Source: Escherichia sp. MOD1-EC7003 (lineage in GTDB: Bacteria; Pseudomonadota; Gammaproteobacteria; Enterobacterales; Enterobacteriaceae). From it: a stretch of 44,935 nucleotides of DNA. The stretch spans positions 1 through 44,935 of the forward strand of contig NZ_PTRE01000081.1 in the NCBI RefSeq assembly GCF_002965065.1. The letters run 5' to 3'. Positions 10,691-19,279 of the stretch are shown piece after piece; position 1 is the first letter of the stretch; each line of letters begins with the position of its first letter. Under the pieces are notes generated by a model. That model was not told the origin of the DNA. It saw nothing but the letters and a program-made list of their open reading frames with translations, and did not search any database. Position numbers and translations under genes: made by a program.

Positions 10691-11498
10691 AAATGTTCCT
10701 CTTCTTATTGTACTTAATTCCAAAGTAATTTTATGAAGAGAAATAAGTTCGTGTAAGTGAAGTGAGTCACATAAAGAGATAGCAGATTTATCTAAAAAAT
10801 GGAGATAAGTTCTCATAAAGCGTTGACATTATTTTCGGATCTACTAAGTAATTTCTCGTCGATAAACAACTAATTTATTGATATTTAATGAGTTATTGTA
10901 TTTTGCTGACAAAGCTACAAATTGAGATCATAAATAATCATGCAACAGGTTATGCAGATGCATAAATATGTGATATCTGTCACTTATGTATTTCATGAAA
11001 TGCAACGCCTAAAATATCAAGGGGCAGGGAATGGCAGTCCCCATTTAATTCTTTCGCATGACTACTCGTTAGCGAATAATCAAATTGCTAAAACATTCAT
11101 TGTATTGTCCGTGTTCATCCCCGTGTGCCTATATGAAAAATAAGACTCTGGCTTCAATTGCGCACGGATTTTCTTACGGGGGTAGGATATAGGAGCAGAT
11201 TTTCTTCCATTAATTATCTGAACTATCCACCACTTCAAATAGATCCGTGACGCCTTCGTAGTGAACGCGATTCTGCACCTCAATTGTTTGTATTCAAGGG
11301 CAAAAAGGGGTCAGCAGTGTGCGGATTTCACCGTCAGTATTTGCTTCAGAAGACAGCACATAACCTGTCGTTGAGCTTCGTCACGGCGCAGTCACTGTGC
11401 GCTTGTATTGTTTCTAGTCTGCACCTCACGCAAGAAATAGGAGGGATGCTTTAGTGAGAAGCCATGAAGAGAGATGAAGTTGTTTATCACTGCATGGC
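10691..11498. other. Unassigned non-coding stretch between ydeN and dif
   Basis: About 0.8 kb holds the ydeN promoter area and then sequence I cannot assign. The longest open frames are 67 codons (10940-11143 plus, 11080-11283 minus) with no recognisable domain, and neither has a convincing ribosome binding site. In K-12 this interval holds several genes (ydeO to yneL), none of which I can see here. Short open stretches on the minus strand around 11200-11350 could be relics, but I cannot name a parent gene. It contains a KOPS motif at 11022. Confidence 0.6.
11022..11029 (+). other. KOPS motif GGGCAGGG pointing toward dif
   Basis: The copy of the FtsK-orienting octamer nearest to dif, about 470 bases to its left and in the functional polarity. 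Confidence 0.65.
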
Positions 11499-11526
11499 AT
11501 TTAACATAATATACATTATGCGCACT
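11499..11526 (-). other. dif: dif, XerC/XerD chromosome dimer resolution site
   Basis: On the minus strand the 28 bases comprise an XerC arm (AGTGCGCATAA, 11526-11516), the central hexamer TGTATA (11515-11510) and an XerD arm (TTATGTTAAAT, 11509-11499). This is E. coli dif, as I remember it, with one difference: the outermost XerC-arm base is A instead of G. XerCD activated by FtsK recombines two copies here to resolve dimers. In K-12 dif also lies beside hipA. The site sits 48 bases from the hipA stop codon. Confidence 0.93.
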
Positions 11527-11574
11527 ACAATGAGCCAAGGAAGAATCCAGTCTTTAGCGGTTAGATTGGGTATC

Positions 11575-12897
11575 TCACTTAATTCCGTAATCTCGGTTTA
11601 GCCGACCGTGCAACCTCAACACATTGGTTTCAATTGCCGCCACCACATTCTCCGGAAAATCTGCCGGTAATGAAGTCTTCACGTTCTCCAGTGCTGCGGG
11701 AATCATTCTGGCAAAGTCTCTCAGGATTTCATGCATCTGCACCTCCGGAAATTTCAGCGCCTTTGCTGTCGCCAAAAAATGTCGCGGATAAATTTTATCG
11801 ATTGCCGTTTTTCTGCCTTTAGATGCGTTAAGCCCCATTGCCAGTTTGAGATCGCTGATATGTATTCCCGCGCCACCCAATACCGGAAATGCTGAAATGA
11901 TGTCGTAAAATGGCGTGAGTCGGTAACTGCCACCGGCCTGGATAAAAACTGAGAAATTTTTCGCATGACCGTCCGTGGCGCCAATCAACCACTGGAATAC
12001 CTGGAATTTCATAAAATCATAACGATCGCGAAGCGCCTCGCTGGACCCCATCAAAAACGCCATGATCCGCGCGATGCCAGGGCCTCCATCTGATTCATAT
12101 TTCACCGATGAAGGTAAACCGAATGTCTGACACATATCTTCCTGTGGCAAGCGAAGTAAAACCGTTCGCTCAGTATTCCAACGCCTGTCAAAACGTTCGA
12201 CCGCTAACGCACGCACCCTTCCCGCTTTTATGATTTCTGCGCCTGGAACATTCAACCCGAGTTCTTTCGCCAGTAGCAAACAGTAATACTCATTATCAAC
12301 ACTCTGACTGAGATCGAGCGTCGCGTTGGGCTGCCTGATTTCCCCAATCGGTAATTTAATGATGTGCGTCGTAGGCGTTATTCCTTTTGGAATACACCAG
12401 TCATTGCCCATTCTGAGCAGCGCCGTCTTCTCCTGCGCGCCAGCAACCGAGATGCGAAAGTCATTTTCCTCCCTAATCATGCCTAGCGGGATATCTGTTT
12501 TATAAGCCGTTAATACTTCTTCAAGCCTGTCTTCAGTGAGCTTTTCCCATGCCATTATCGGGCGTGTTACGGTTTCATCTTCGGGTAATAACGTCACGGC
12601 ACCAACGCTGTCTCGCCCTATTTCTGACAATAAATCAAACGGCTGCCTGGATTTAGCATGATAACGTTTAACGATCCGGTCGCGTACAATCGGGCTATCG
12701 GGTAACAGGTTATCGAAGAAATTAAACACGGCATCAGAGGTGATATTCCCCCTCTGCAATGGCAGCGAAAGTGACAAAGGTCTGGCATAACGGTTGGCTA
12801 ACCACTCCGCTGCATACTTAAAAGTGTGCGCGCCATTGGCTAATTTCGTTAACTCGCCTACCCGCTGGTTGTTCATCCATGTGACAAGTTTAGGCAT
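11575..12897 (-). CDS. hipA: HipA serine/threonine kinase toxin
   Basis: HipA phosphorylates glutamyl-tRNA synthetase GltX, triggering ppGpp synthesis and persistence; HipB neutralises it. The product is 440 residues, the K-12 length. Ser150 (autophosphorylation, in FRISVAGAQEK), Asp309 (catalytic, in GATDGHAKNF) and Asp332 (metal, in PFYDIIS) are present. Gly22 and Asp291, the positions altered in the high-persistence hipA7 allele, are both wild type. The ATG at 12897 overlaps the hipB stop codon as TAATG, implying translational coupling; an in-frame GTG/ATG two codons earlier is less likely. dif lies just beyond the stop codon. The gene appears fully functional. Confidence 0.96.
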   Translation of the reverse strand: MPKLVTWMNNQRVGELTKLANGAHTFKYAAEWLANRYARPLSLSLPLQRGNITSDAVFNFFDNLLPDSPIVRDRIVKRYHAKSRQPFDLLSEIGRDSVGAVTLLPEDETVTRPIMAWEKLTEDRLEEVLTAYKTDIPLGMIREENDFRISVAGAQEKTALLRMGNDWCIPKGITPTTHIIKLPIGEIRQPNATLDLSQSVDNEYYCLLLAKELGLNVPGAEIIKAGRVRALAVERFDRRWNTERTVLLRLPQEDMCQTFGLPSSVKYESDGGPGIARIMAFLMGSSEALRDRYDFMKFQVFQWLIGATDGHAKNFSVFIQAGGSYRLTPFYDIISAFPVLGGAGIHISDLKLAMGLNASKGRKTAIDKIYPRHFLATAKALKFPEVQMHEILRDFARMIPAALENVKTSLPADFPENVVAAIETNVLRLHGRLNRDYGIK

Positions 12898-13163
12898 TAC
12901 CACTCCAGATCTTGCTGTTTTGTTGATTCTGGCGAGGCATTTTTCGTGTCACATAGCGTCATTGAGAGTTCTAATGACTGTAATATCTTAAAAAATGTCG
13001 TCAGCGTGGTGTTATCGGGATTATTCTCGAAATTCGAAATTGTCGCCTGCTTAATGCCGATTTTTTTCGCCAGCTCGCTCTGCGTCCAGCCATTTTGCTG
13101 ACGTACAAGTTTCATTGCATTCGCTAATTGCTTTGGGCTATAGATCATCGGAAAGCTTATCAT
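12897..13163 (-). CDS. hipB: HipB antitoxin and autorepressor
   Basis: HipB is an 88-residue Xre-type helix-turn-helix protein that binds HipA and represses its own operon. The HTH is visible as WTQSELAKKIGIKQATISNFENNPD. The C-terminal tail ends ...LEW, the Trp-terminated degron-like tail of the antitoxin. I chose the ATG at 13163 (MISFPMIYSP), which gives the K-12 length; the frame runs five codons further upstream, but that would intrude toward the operators. It is followed by hipA with a one-base overlap. Confidence 0.95.
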   Translation of the reverse strand: MISFPMIYSPKQLANAMKLVRQQNGWTQSELAKKIGIKQATISNFENNPDNTTLTTFFKILQSLELSMTLCDTKNASPESTKQQDLEW

Positions 13164-13184
13164 GCCATAGGTCCACAAGATGTT

Positions 13185-13298
13185 TATCCGCTTAAGGGGA
13201 TATTGTCAGTTTTATCCCTTAGTAAGGATAAAGTCAATCTGCAAACGCATTTTATCCGCGCTACGGGATAAACGTTGCGATATCCGCAATCGCGGATA
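13185..13298 (-). promoter_or_regulatory. Four HipB operators upstream of hipBA
   Basis: Four copies of the HipB palindrome TATCC-N8-GGATA occur at 13185-13202, 13213-13230, 13253-13270 and 13281-13298. All ten defined bases match in every copy. They cover the promoter region directly upstream of hipB, as in K-12, so autoregulation by HipB and HipAB looks intact. Confidence 0.93.
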
Positions 13299-13457
13299 AA
13301 AGAGAGGATTTAAAAAACGACGCTATTTGCTGCAAGTTACACGCTTATAGGTGTCGATGCCTAAACAGTTTTTCTTCGGCACAGAAAGCATTGTGGAACC
13401 TGCGCATGGTATGTCCGGTAAAAAAGTTTATAGATTCAGCTTGTACCATGTCAGGTC

Positions 13458-13508
13458 TTTATGACCGGGCCGCGAAAAAAACGTCAGTTTAATGGTCTGA
13501 TGCCGTGA
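13458..13508 (+). pseudogene. lsrG: 3' relic of lsrG (AI-2 degradation), last 16 codons
   Basis: The plus strand reads [16 protein letters not shown] then TGA. This is the C-terminus of LsrG as I remember it (MTGPRKKRLFNGLMP), with one substitution. In K-12 the lsrKR and lsrACDBFG genes lie between hipB and tam, with lsrG next to tam. Here only this tail survives, so the operon was present in an ancestor and was deleted. Upstream, 13320-13457, an open stretch beginning [10 protein letters not shown] at 13361 is not one I recognise. Confidence 0.8.
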
Positions 13509-13563
13509 GGCGAATTTATCAGTTTTATCTACAATTGGAGTAACACGCTGACGGGAGTAAAAA

Positions 13564-14322
13564 ATGTCTGACTGGAACCCCTCTTTATATCTGCACTTCG
13601 CTGCTGAACGATCGCGGCCGTCGGTGGAGCTACTTGCCAGAGTGCCGTTGGAGAATGTCGAATACGTTGCCGATCTTGGCTGTGGCCCAGGTAATAGCAC
13701 CGCCCTGCTGCATCAACGTTGGCCCGCTGCCAGAATAACAGGCATCGACTCGTCTCCGGCGATGGTTGCCGAAGCACGCCGTGCTTTGCCGGACTGTCAG
13801 TTTGTGGAAGCTGATATCCGCAATTGGCAACCGAAACAGGCACTCGATCTGATTTTTGCTAATGCCTCACTGCAATGGCTGCCCGACCACTACGAATTGT
13901 TTCCTCATCTGGTTTCGTTACTTAATCTGCATGGCATGTTGGCAGTACAGATGCCAGATAACTGGCTGGAGCCAACCCACGTGCTCATGCGCGAAGTCGC
14001 CTGGGAACAAAACTACCCGGATCGCGGGCGTGAGCCGCTGGCTGGCGTTCATGCTTATTACGATATTCTGAGTGAAGCCGGATGTGAGGTAGATATCTGG
14101 CGAACTACTTACTATCACCAGATGCCGTCGCACCAGGCGATTATTGACTGGGTTACCGCCACCGGATTACGTCCGTGGTTACAGGATCTGACCGAGAGCG
14201 AACAGCAGTATTTTCTTATGCGCTACCATCAGATGCTGGAAGAGCAGTATCCACTGCAGGAGAATGGTCAGATACTGCTGGCATTTCCGCGTCTGTTTAT
14301 TGTTGCCCGGCGAACGGAGTAA
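13564..14322 (+). CDS. tam: Trans-aconitate 2-methyltransferase
   Basis: Tam uses S-adenosylmethionine to methyl-esterify trans-aconitate, a toxic by-product of aconitase. The 252-residue product equals the K-12 length. SAM motif I is [12 protein letters not shown] (residues 35-46), followed by the acidic GIDSSPAM of motif II and VEADIRNW. The ATG at 13564 has a GGGAG ribosome binding site 7 bases upstream. In K-12 it follows lsrG; here it is preceded by the lsrG stub, so its promoter context may have changed with that deletion. Confidence 0.95.
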   Translation: MSDWNPSLYLHFAAERSRPSVELLARVPLENVEYVADLGCGPGNSTALLHQRWPAARITGIDSSPAMVAEARRALPDCQFVEADIRNWQPKQALDLIFANASLQWLPDHYELFPHLVSLLNLHGMLAVQMPDNWLEPTHVLMREVAWEQNYPDRGREPLAGVHAYYDILSEAGCEVDIWRTTYYHQMPSHQAIIDWVTATGLRPWLQDLTESEQQYFLMRYHQMLEEQYPLQENGQILLAFPRLFIVARRTE

Positions 14323-14325
14323 TTA

Positions 14326-14513
14326 TCACGTCAGCTGGTAATGACGAGCGGGAAGAATCTTCGCTGGAATTTCTGCTTCATCGTTCATCTGTAACAGGTT
14401 AATTTCAATGGTATTGCCGATGGCATCCAACGGTAACTCATTGTTTTTAACCCTCTGTTTTTCTGCAAGACAAAGATACGGCGCAGTCAGTGTTGTTGTG
14501 GACGAACAATCAT
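14326..14513 (-). pseudogene. yneE: Collapsed yneE (bestrophin-like membrane protein), ends joined by internal deletion
   Basis: The minus strand from 14513 reads MIVRPQQH, then TGA (K-12 has Trp9), then LRRIFV, which is the N-terminus of YneE. After about 15 codons it jumps to the C-terminal end in another frame: CLAEKQ...NNELPLDAIG, then QMNDEAEIPAKILPARHYQLT and stop at 14326. K-12 YneE has about 304 residues, so roughly 240 codons are missing. The junction near 14466-14472 lies in TGTCTTGCA, which resembles both ends of the lost segment. It lies downstream of uxaB and converges on tam. Confidence 0.85.
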
Positions 14514-14559
14514 GGTTATCTTCAGGTGTTACATATGGCACCTGTGAATGATAAAGGTG

Positions 14560-14580
14560 TATAGGATGTTGTAACTAACA
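14560..14580 (+). other. terC: Replication terminus site TerC (Tus-binding)
   Basis: TATAGGATGTTGTAACTAAC on the plus strand matches the Ter consensus AGNATGTTGTAACTAA and TerC of K-12 almost base for base. It lies between uxaB and yneE, as in K-12. The conserved AG end faces left, so Tus should stop forks travelling left to right (clockwise) here. Confidence 0.88.
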
Positions 14581-14589
14581 TGAGTCGGT

Positions 14590-14613
14590 GAAAAACCCGG
14601 TCGAAACCGGGTT
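14590..14613 (-). terminator. Rho-independent terminator of uxaB
   Basis: AACCCGG and CCGGGTT pair around a six-base loop and are followed on the minus strand by TTTTTC. It lies just beyond the uxaB stop codon. Confidence 0.8.
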
Positions 14614-14630
14614 CAGAAGTAACGGTGTTA

Positions 14631-16082
14631 TTAGCACAACGGGCGTACCGCTTCGCGCATTCCTTTTTCGAGAATCGCATCCAGGTCATGAGCTACCTGC
14701 TCGACCAGACCTGGTACTTGCGTCAGGTCCTGTTCCCAGTGGTCCTTTTCAGCCAACACAGCAGCAACCAGTTCCTGGGTACCAATAACACGGTCACCAT
14801 GCTGGCTCCAGAGTTGCTGATAACGTTCCAGCCAATGTGCATCGTCCTGTACCGGATACGTTTCACCGTTACGCTCACCGCGATAGAATGCAATCAATGC
14901 CGCTAATGCGAAAGTGAGGCGCGCTGGTAGTGTGCCGGTTGCTTTCTGCCCTGCCAGCAGCTGCGGCAGGATGCGGGTGCGGAACTTGGTCATACCGTTG
15001 AGCGCGATAGACAGCAGCTGATGCTTGATGTACGGGTTACGGAAACGCCCGGTGACTGCACTGGCAAAAGATTCCAGCTCATCACGAGGCAAATCCAGTA
15101 CCGGAATAATCTCTTCATAGATGGCTTTTTCAACGAATGCGCAAATTTCAGCACCGTTCATCGCTTCACCTACGGTATCCAGCCCTGCCTGGAACGCCAC
15201 CGGCACCAACGCGGTGTGTGCGCCGTTGAGGATTGCCACTTTGCGTTCTTTATATGGTTTAATATCGTCAACAATCAGTACATTGAGCGGATATTTGTCC
15301 AGACGCAGTTCTGTCGCTAAGGATTTCGGCCCCTGAATAACAAACAGGTAAAAGTGTTCAGCGGTGTCGAGGAAACCATCGTGATAACCCAGCTCTTCTT
15401 CCAGTTTAGCTACTTCATCACGTGGATAACCGGTAACAATACGGTCCACCAGCGTAGAACAGAAGCTGTTAGCCTGGTCCAGCCATTGGATAAATGCTTC
15501 TGGCAGTGCCCACTCTTGCGCGTAGCGCAGCACCAGTTCACGCAAGGCGTCGCCATTGTAGTCGATCAACTCACACGGAATGATGATCCAGCCTTTATCC
15601 TGCGCTCCGTTGAAATGACTGAAACGTTCGAACAGTAGACGGGTCAGTTTTGCCGGATAGCTTACCGCTGGCGCGTCATCGAATTTATCGCCTGCATGGT
15701 AGCTGATACCCGCTTCGGTGGTGTTAGAGAAAACAAAGCGCATTTCCGGGTTGTGCGCCAGTTTCAGGAATTCATCGTATTCACTGTAAACGCTGATTTC
15801 ACGATTAACAGAGCGAATCAGACGCGCGTCGCTGACCGCTTCCCCCTTCTCATTCAGGCCACGGATAATGGTGGTGTACAGACCATCCTGCGTGCTCAGT
15901 GACGGCGGGAATGAAGTTTCAATCGGACGAACAACGACCACGCCAGAATTCAGATCGGTGTGCTCATTCAAGATATCGATTTGCCAGTCAACAAAGGCGC
16001 GCAGGAAATTACCTTCTCCAAACTGAATGATACGTTCTGGATACTGTGCACCGGGAAAATCGCGACGATTTAGTGTTTTCAC
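14631..16082 (-). CDS. uxaB: Altronate oxidoreductase (tagaturonate reductase)
   Basis: UxaB reduces D-tagaturonate to D-altronate with NADH in galacturonate degradation. The 483-residue product has the K-12 length. It shows the N-terminal nucleotide-binding [10 protein letters not shown] segment and the polyol dehydrogenase signature in [19 protein letters not shown]. The start codon is GTG at 16082-16080. The same family includes ydfI further right. A candidate ExuR operator lies about 37 bases upstream. The next gene leftward, yneE, is a relic. Confidence 0.95.
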   Translation of the reverse strand: MKTLNRRDFPGAQYPERIIQFGEGNFLRAFVDWQIDILNEHTDLNSGVVVVRPIETSFPPSLSTQDGLYTTIIRGLNEKGEAVSDARLIRSVNREISVYSEYDEFLKLAHNPEMRFVFSNTTEAGISYHAGDKFDDAPAVSYPAKLTRLLFERFSHFNGAQDKGWIIIPCELIDYNGDALRELVLRYAQEWALPEAFIQWLDQANSFCSTLVDRIVTGYPRDEVAKLEEELGYHDGFLDTAEHFYLFVIQGPKSLATELRLDKYPLNVLIVDDIKPYKERKVAILNGAHTALVPVAFQAGLDTVGEAMNGAEICAFVEKAIYEEIIPVLDLPRDELESFASAVTGRFRNPYIKHQLLSIALNGMTKFRTRILPQLLAGQKATGTLPARLTFALAALIAFYRGERNGETYPVQDDAHWLERYQQLWSQHGDRVIGTQELVAAVLAEKDHWEQDLTQVPGLVEQVAHDLDAILEKGMREAVRPLC

Positions 16083-16118
16083 AATGGGTTCCCTTCTGAT
16101 TAGTCATACAACCCGCTT

Positions 16119-16136
16119 GAATTGGTACAACAGGTT
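16119..16136 (-). promoter_or_regulatory. Candidate ExuR/UxuR operator upstream of uxaB
   Basis: GAATTGGTACAACAGGTT resembles the ExuR box AAATTGGTATACCAATTT well in one half (AATTGGTA) and weakly in the other. Its place upstream of uxaB, an ExuR-regulated gene, supports the call. Confidence 0.45.
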
Positions 16137-16322
16137 AGCAAACTTTAATACACTGAACCCTTGTTTTGATCAACTCCTGATGAATAATGAGCCGTTTTAT
16201 GAAAAAAATGTGGCGCTGATCGTGGTTTAATCGAGGAGTAACGCCTTTTCTTCACTCAATAAAGTGGTAGAACACATTGCAATTAAATCGCTCTGAATGA
16301 ACAAAGATGTCAGACAACTTGC

Positions 16323-16415
16323 TCACCAATGCAGGCTCCCCGCTCCACCAATGACTACCGAGGCAATAACCGACACAATAAGCGCAATGATGAGCATCAT
16401 CTGCTCTGCTTTAAC
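16323..16415 (-). pseudogene. dgcF: Relic of diguanylate cyclase dgcF (yneF), one membrane helix
   Basis: The minus strand reads VKAEQMMLIIALIVSVIAS then VVIGGAGSLHW and TGA. This matches, as I recall it, an N-terminal membrane stretch of DgcF (FKAEQMMPAIALIVSVIASV...). No GGDEF domain remains. In K-12 the full gene of about 315 codons sits here between uxaB and yneG. The rest of 16137-16441 shows no other gene. Confidence 0.75.
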
Positions 16416-16441
16416 GCACGCATCACTCCGCTATTTTATTC

Positions 16442-16801
16442 TCATGGCTGATTCATCTGTATAACCAGCCAGTGATAGATTACCGCCACGATATAACGTT
16501 GTTGTTCCTCGCTTAACGAAACACCCTGCGGAATGTTATGCCACTTAGCCAGGCAACCGCGACAGCAGGTCGCGGTTGCGTGCTGAGCGATAAACACCGG
16601 ATGCCCGCGCATGGGGGTTTGCTTACCGTCTTTAGCGGGTAATGCCGGAGCAAGACGTTTCGCGACAAAATCCACCGCATGCTGTTCGATGACTGGTGCG
16701 CCTTTCTCCAGGCAATACTGGCGCTCTTTCACGCCCAAACGAAAGCGAGAGCGAAATTTTGAACGGGATAAACGTGCGAAGAGTGGCTCGAGAGACTGCA
16801 T
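16442..16801 (-). CDS. yneG: DUF4186 family protein YneG
   Basis: A 119-residue cytoplasmic protein of unknown function, the same length as in K-12. It is rich in conserved His and Cys (GHPVFIAQHATATCCRGCLAKWHNI), suggesting a metal site; the CC..C cluster with nearby His residues is the main recognisable feature. Its ATG at 16801 overlaps the glsB stop codon as TAATG, so it is probably translated by coupling to glsB. No reaction is known to me. Confidence 0.9.
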   Translation of the reverse strand: MQSLEPLFARLSRSKFRSRFRLGVKERQYCLEKGAPVIEQHAVDFVAKRLAPALPAKDGKQTPMRGHPVFIAQHATATCCRGCLAKWHNIPQGVSLSEEQQRYIVAVIYHWLVIQMNQP

Positions 16802-17727
16802 TAATAAACCGAACGCCCTAACTGTTTCGTCAATTGTTCAAGGACGGCGATACCCGCAAGCGAGTTACCTGCCTCATCCAGTTCCGGACTCCAGACTGCG
16901 ATGGCCATTTCATGCGGAACAATCGCCACAATACCGCCACCAACGCCAGATTTCGCCGGTAGCCCCACCCGCCAGGCAAATTCCCCCGCGTTCTGGTACA
17001 TACCACTGGTCGCCATCAACGCGTTAATTTGCCGCGCCTGCATTGGCGTCACCACAGGCTCATCGATATGAATAGCTTTACCCTGATTTGCCAGAAAGAC
17101 AAACGTCCGGGCCAGCTCTACACAGCTCATTTTCAGAGCGCAATAATGAAAGTAGTTTTGCAAAACGGTGGTCACATCATGATGAAAATTGCCAAACGAC
17201 TTCATCAGCCAGGCGATAGCCGCATTTCGCGCGGAATGTTCAAATTCGGAACGCGCTACTACCGTATCGTAGGAAATATCAGACACACCGCTTAAGCCGC
17301 GCACGACTTCAAGCATACGTTGCCGTGGCGCACTTAAGCGCCCTTGCAACATATCGCAGACCACCAGCGCACCGGCATTAATAAACGGATTACGCGGAAT
17401 ACCCTGCTCCATTTCGAGTTGTACCAGGGAATTGAACGGTGATCCAGACGGATCTTTGCCGACGCGTTGCCAGATTTCCTCTTCGGAGTAATGACGCATG
17501 GCGACAACGAGACTCAGCACTTTGGAAATAGACTGAATGGAAAAACGTTCTTGCGCGTCTCCAGCCTGAAAAAGCTGCCCGTCAACGGTACAGATAGCAA
17601 TGCCCAATCGGGAACCATCAACCGTCGCCAGCGCCGGAATATAATCCGCGACTTTCCCCTGACCAATGAGCGGCCTCACTTGCCGCAAGATGTTTGCTAA
17701 AATTGCATTATCTATGGCGACTGCCAC
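16801..17727 (-). CDS. glsB: Glutaminase 2
   Basis: GlsB hydrolyses glutamine to glutamate and ammonia. It belongs to the serine-dependent beta-lactamase-like glutaminases. The catalytic SISK (Ser66, Lys69) lies in [11 protein letters not shown]. The product is 308 residues, as in K-12. The start is GTG at 17727-17725 with AGGAG six bases upstream. It precedes yneG with a one-base overlap and follows sad on the same strand. Confidence 0.95.
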   Translation of the reverse strand: MAVAIDNAILANILRQVRPLIGQGKVADYIPALATVDGSRLGIAICTVDGQLFQAGDAQERFSIQSISKVLSLVVAMRHYSEEEIWQRVGKDPSGSPFNSLVQLEMEQGIPRNPFINAGALVVCDMLQGRLSAPRQRMLEVVRGLSGVSDISYDTVVARSEFEHSARNAAIAWLMKSFGNFHHDVTTVLQNYFHYCALKMSCVELARTFVFLANQGKAIHIDEPVVTPMQARQINALMATSGMYQNAGEFAWRVGLPAKSGVGGGIVAIVPHEMAIAVWSPELDEAGNSLAGIAVLEQLTKQLGRSVY

Positions 17728-17790
17728 TTTCTACTCCTGGACCGCAGGTCTGAAAAGACCTGCGAGTATATCAGAGCGGAATATGAAGCG

Positions 17791-19179
17791 TCAGATCCGG
17801 TCTTTCCACACCGTCTGGATATTACAGAATTCGTGTAAGCCGAAATGGGAAAGTTCACGACCAAAGCCACTCTTCTTCACGCCACCAAAGGCGACTCTCG
17901 CATCGCTGGCACAGTAACCATTGATGAACACGCCACCGCATTCCAGACGTGCCGCCATCTGTCTGGCCTGTGTTTCGTCGGTGGTGAAAATGGTCGCTGA
18001 AAGGCCGAACTCACTGTCATTAGCCAATTCCAGCGCATGCTCTGCATCTTTCGCAATGGTGATTGCCGCAACGGGGCCAAACACTTCTTCCCGAAACGCG
18101 GTCATTTCAGGGGTAACATTCGCCAGAACCGTTGGCAGATAGTAGTTACCTGCCCCAGCTATCTTTTCCCCGCCCAGTAACAAACGCGCACCCTGCGCCA
18201 GGGTTTTCTCCACCTGATGATGCAGCTCATCACGTAAATCAAAACGAGCCATGGGTCCGATATCGTTCTCTTCGTCACAGGGATCGCCCATTTTCAACCC
18301 TGCCGCCGCTGCCACAAAACGCTCAGTAAACGCCGAAGCTATTCCCTCTTCGATGATAAAGCGTTTTGCAGCCGCGCAAACCTGTCCGGTATTCTGATAA
18401 CGTCCGGCAACAGCCGCTTTAACCGCCAGTTCCAGATCGGCATCGTTAAGCACAATAAACGGATCCGAACCACCCAGTTCCAGTACGCATTTTTTCAGGG
18501 CCGCTCCAGCCTGTGCGCCAATAGCCGCTCCTGCCCGAACACTTCCGGTCACGGTGACAGCAGCAATGCGCGAGTCTTTAATCATCTGGCTGACACCGTC
18601 GTTGTCGGCATTCAGCCAGCCATATACGCCTTGTGGGATACCCGCATCTTTAAACACCTGGGCAATGAGCTGTGCACAGCCCATCACATTCGGCGCATGC
18701 TTAAGTAAGTAACCGTTACCTGCAAGAATGATAGGGACAGCGCCACGCATCACCTGCCATAACGGAAAGTTCCACGGCATAATCGCCAGAATCGTCCCCA
18801 ACGGTCGATACTCAATAACCGCCTGCTGATTTTCCACCAGTGTAGATTCTGCCTTCAACATTGCCGGACCATGTTCTGCATACCAGTCACACAAATTCGC
18901 TGATTTCGCCACTTCAGCGCGCGCCTGGTTGATCGGTTTGCCCATTTCACGGGTGATCATTTGCGCCATTTCTTCGCTACGGGCGCGCAGAGCCTTACCG
19001 ATATCACGCAGTTTTTCGGCACGATGATCTACATTTGTCTCGCGCCAGTCGCGAAAGCCTGCTGCCGCCAGCTGAAGTGCGTATTCGATATCGTCAGCGC
19101 CAGCCCACGGCAGTACAGAAAGTTGCTCACCAGTGGCAGGATTTATCGAAATAGCATGAGTTGCCGGAGTAATGGTCAT
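17791..19179 (-). CDS. sad: NAD(P)-dependent succinate semialdehyde dehydrogenase
   Basis: Sad (YneI) oxidises succinate semialdehyde to succinate and takes part in GABA and putrescine breakdown. The 462-residue aldehyde dehydrogenase has Glu234 in LELGGSDPF and the catalytic nucleophile Cys268 in NTGQVCAAA. GGAG lies 8 bases before the ATG at 19179. glsB follows 63 bases downstream, and the LysR regulator yneJ is divergent across about 100 bases, consistent with YneJ controlling sad. Confidence 0.95.
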   Translation of the reverse strand: MTITPATHAISINPATGEQLSVLPWAGADDIEYALQLAAAGFRDWRETNVDHRAEKLRDIGKALRARSEEMAQMITREMGKPINQARAEVAKSANLCDWYAEHGPAMLKAESTLVENQQAVIEYRPLGTILAIMPWNFPLWQVMRGAVPIILAGNGYLLKHAPNVMGCAQLIAQVFKDAGIPQGVYGWLNADNDGVSQMIKDSRIAAVTVTGSVRAGAAIGAQAGAALKKCVLELGGSDPFIVLNDADLELAVKAAVAGRYQNTGQVCAAAKRFIIEEGIASAFTERFVAAAAGLKMGDPCDEENDIGPMARFDLRDELHHQVEKTLAQGARLLLGGEKIAGAGNYYLPTVLANVTPEMTAFREEVFGPVAAITIAKDAEHALELANDSEFGLSATIFTTDETQARQMAARLECGGVFINGYCASDARVAFGGVKKSGFGRELSHFGLHEFCNIQTVWKDRI

Positions 19180-19279
19180 CGGGGTATCTCCTTTATGAGT
19201 TATGGTAAGAAGATACGCAGATTTACTCTTTCTTGAAAATGAATAATATTAAGCCACTTATTCACGAATAGAGAATATT

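Noticed and set aside
10940..11283. Two 67-codon open frames near dif
   Set aside because: No domain, no supported start and no codon pattern like the neighbours; kept as unassigned DNA.
13361..13468. A 35-codon plus-strand frame beginning [10 protein letters not shown]
   Set aside because: It spans the lsr deletion scar and runs into the lsrG stub in another frame; no homologue is recognised.
14326..14541. A 71-codon minus-strand open frame as a gene of its own
   Set aside because: Its second half is the YneE C-terminus and its first half is the YneE N-terminus read in the wrong frame.
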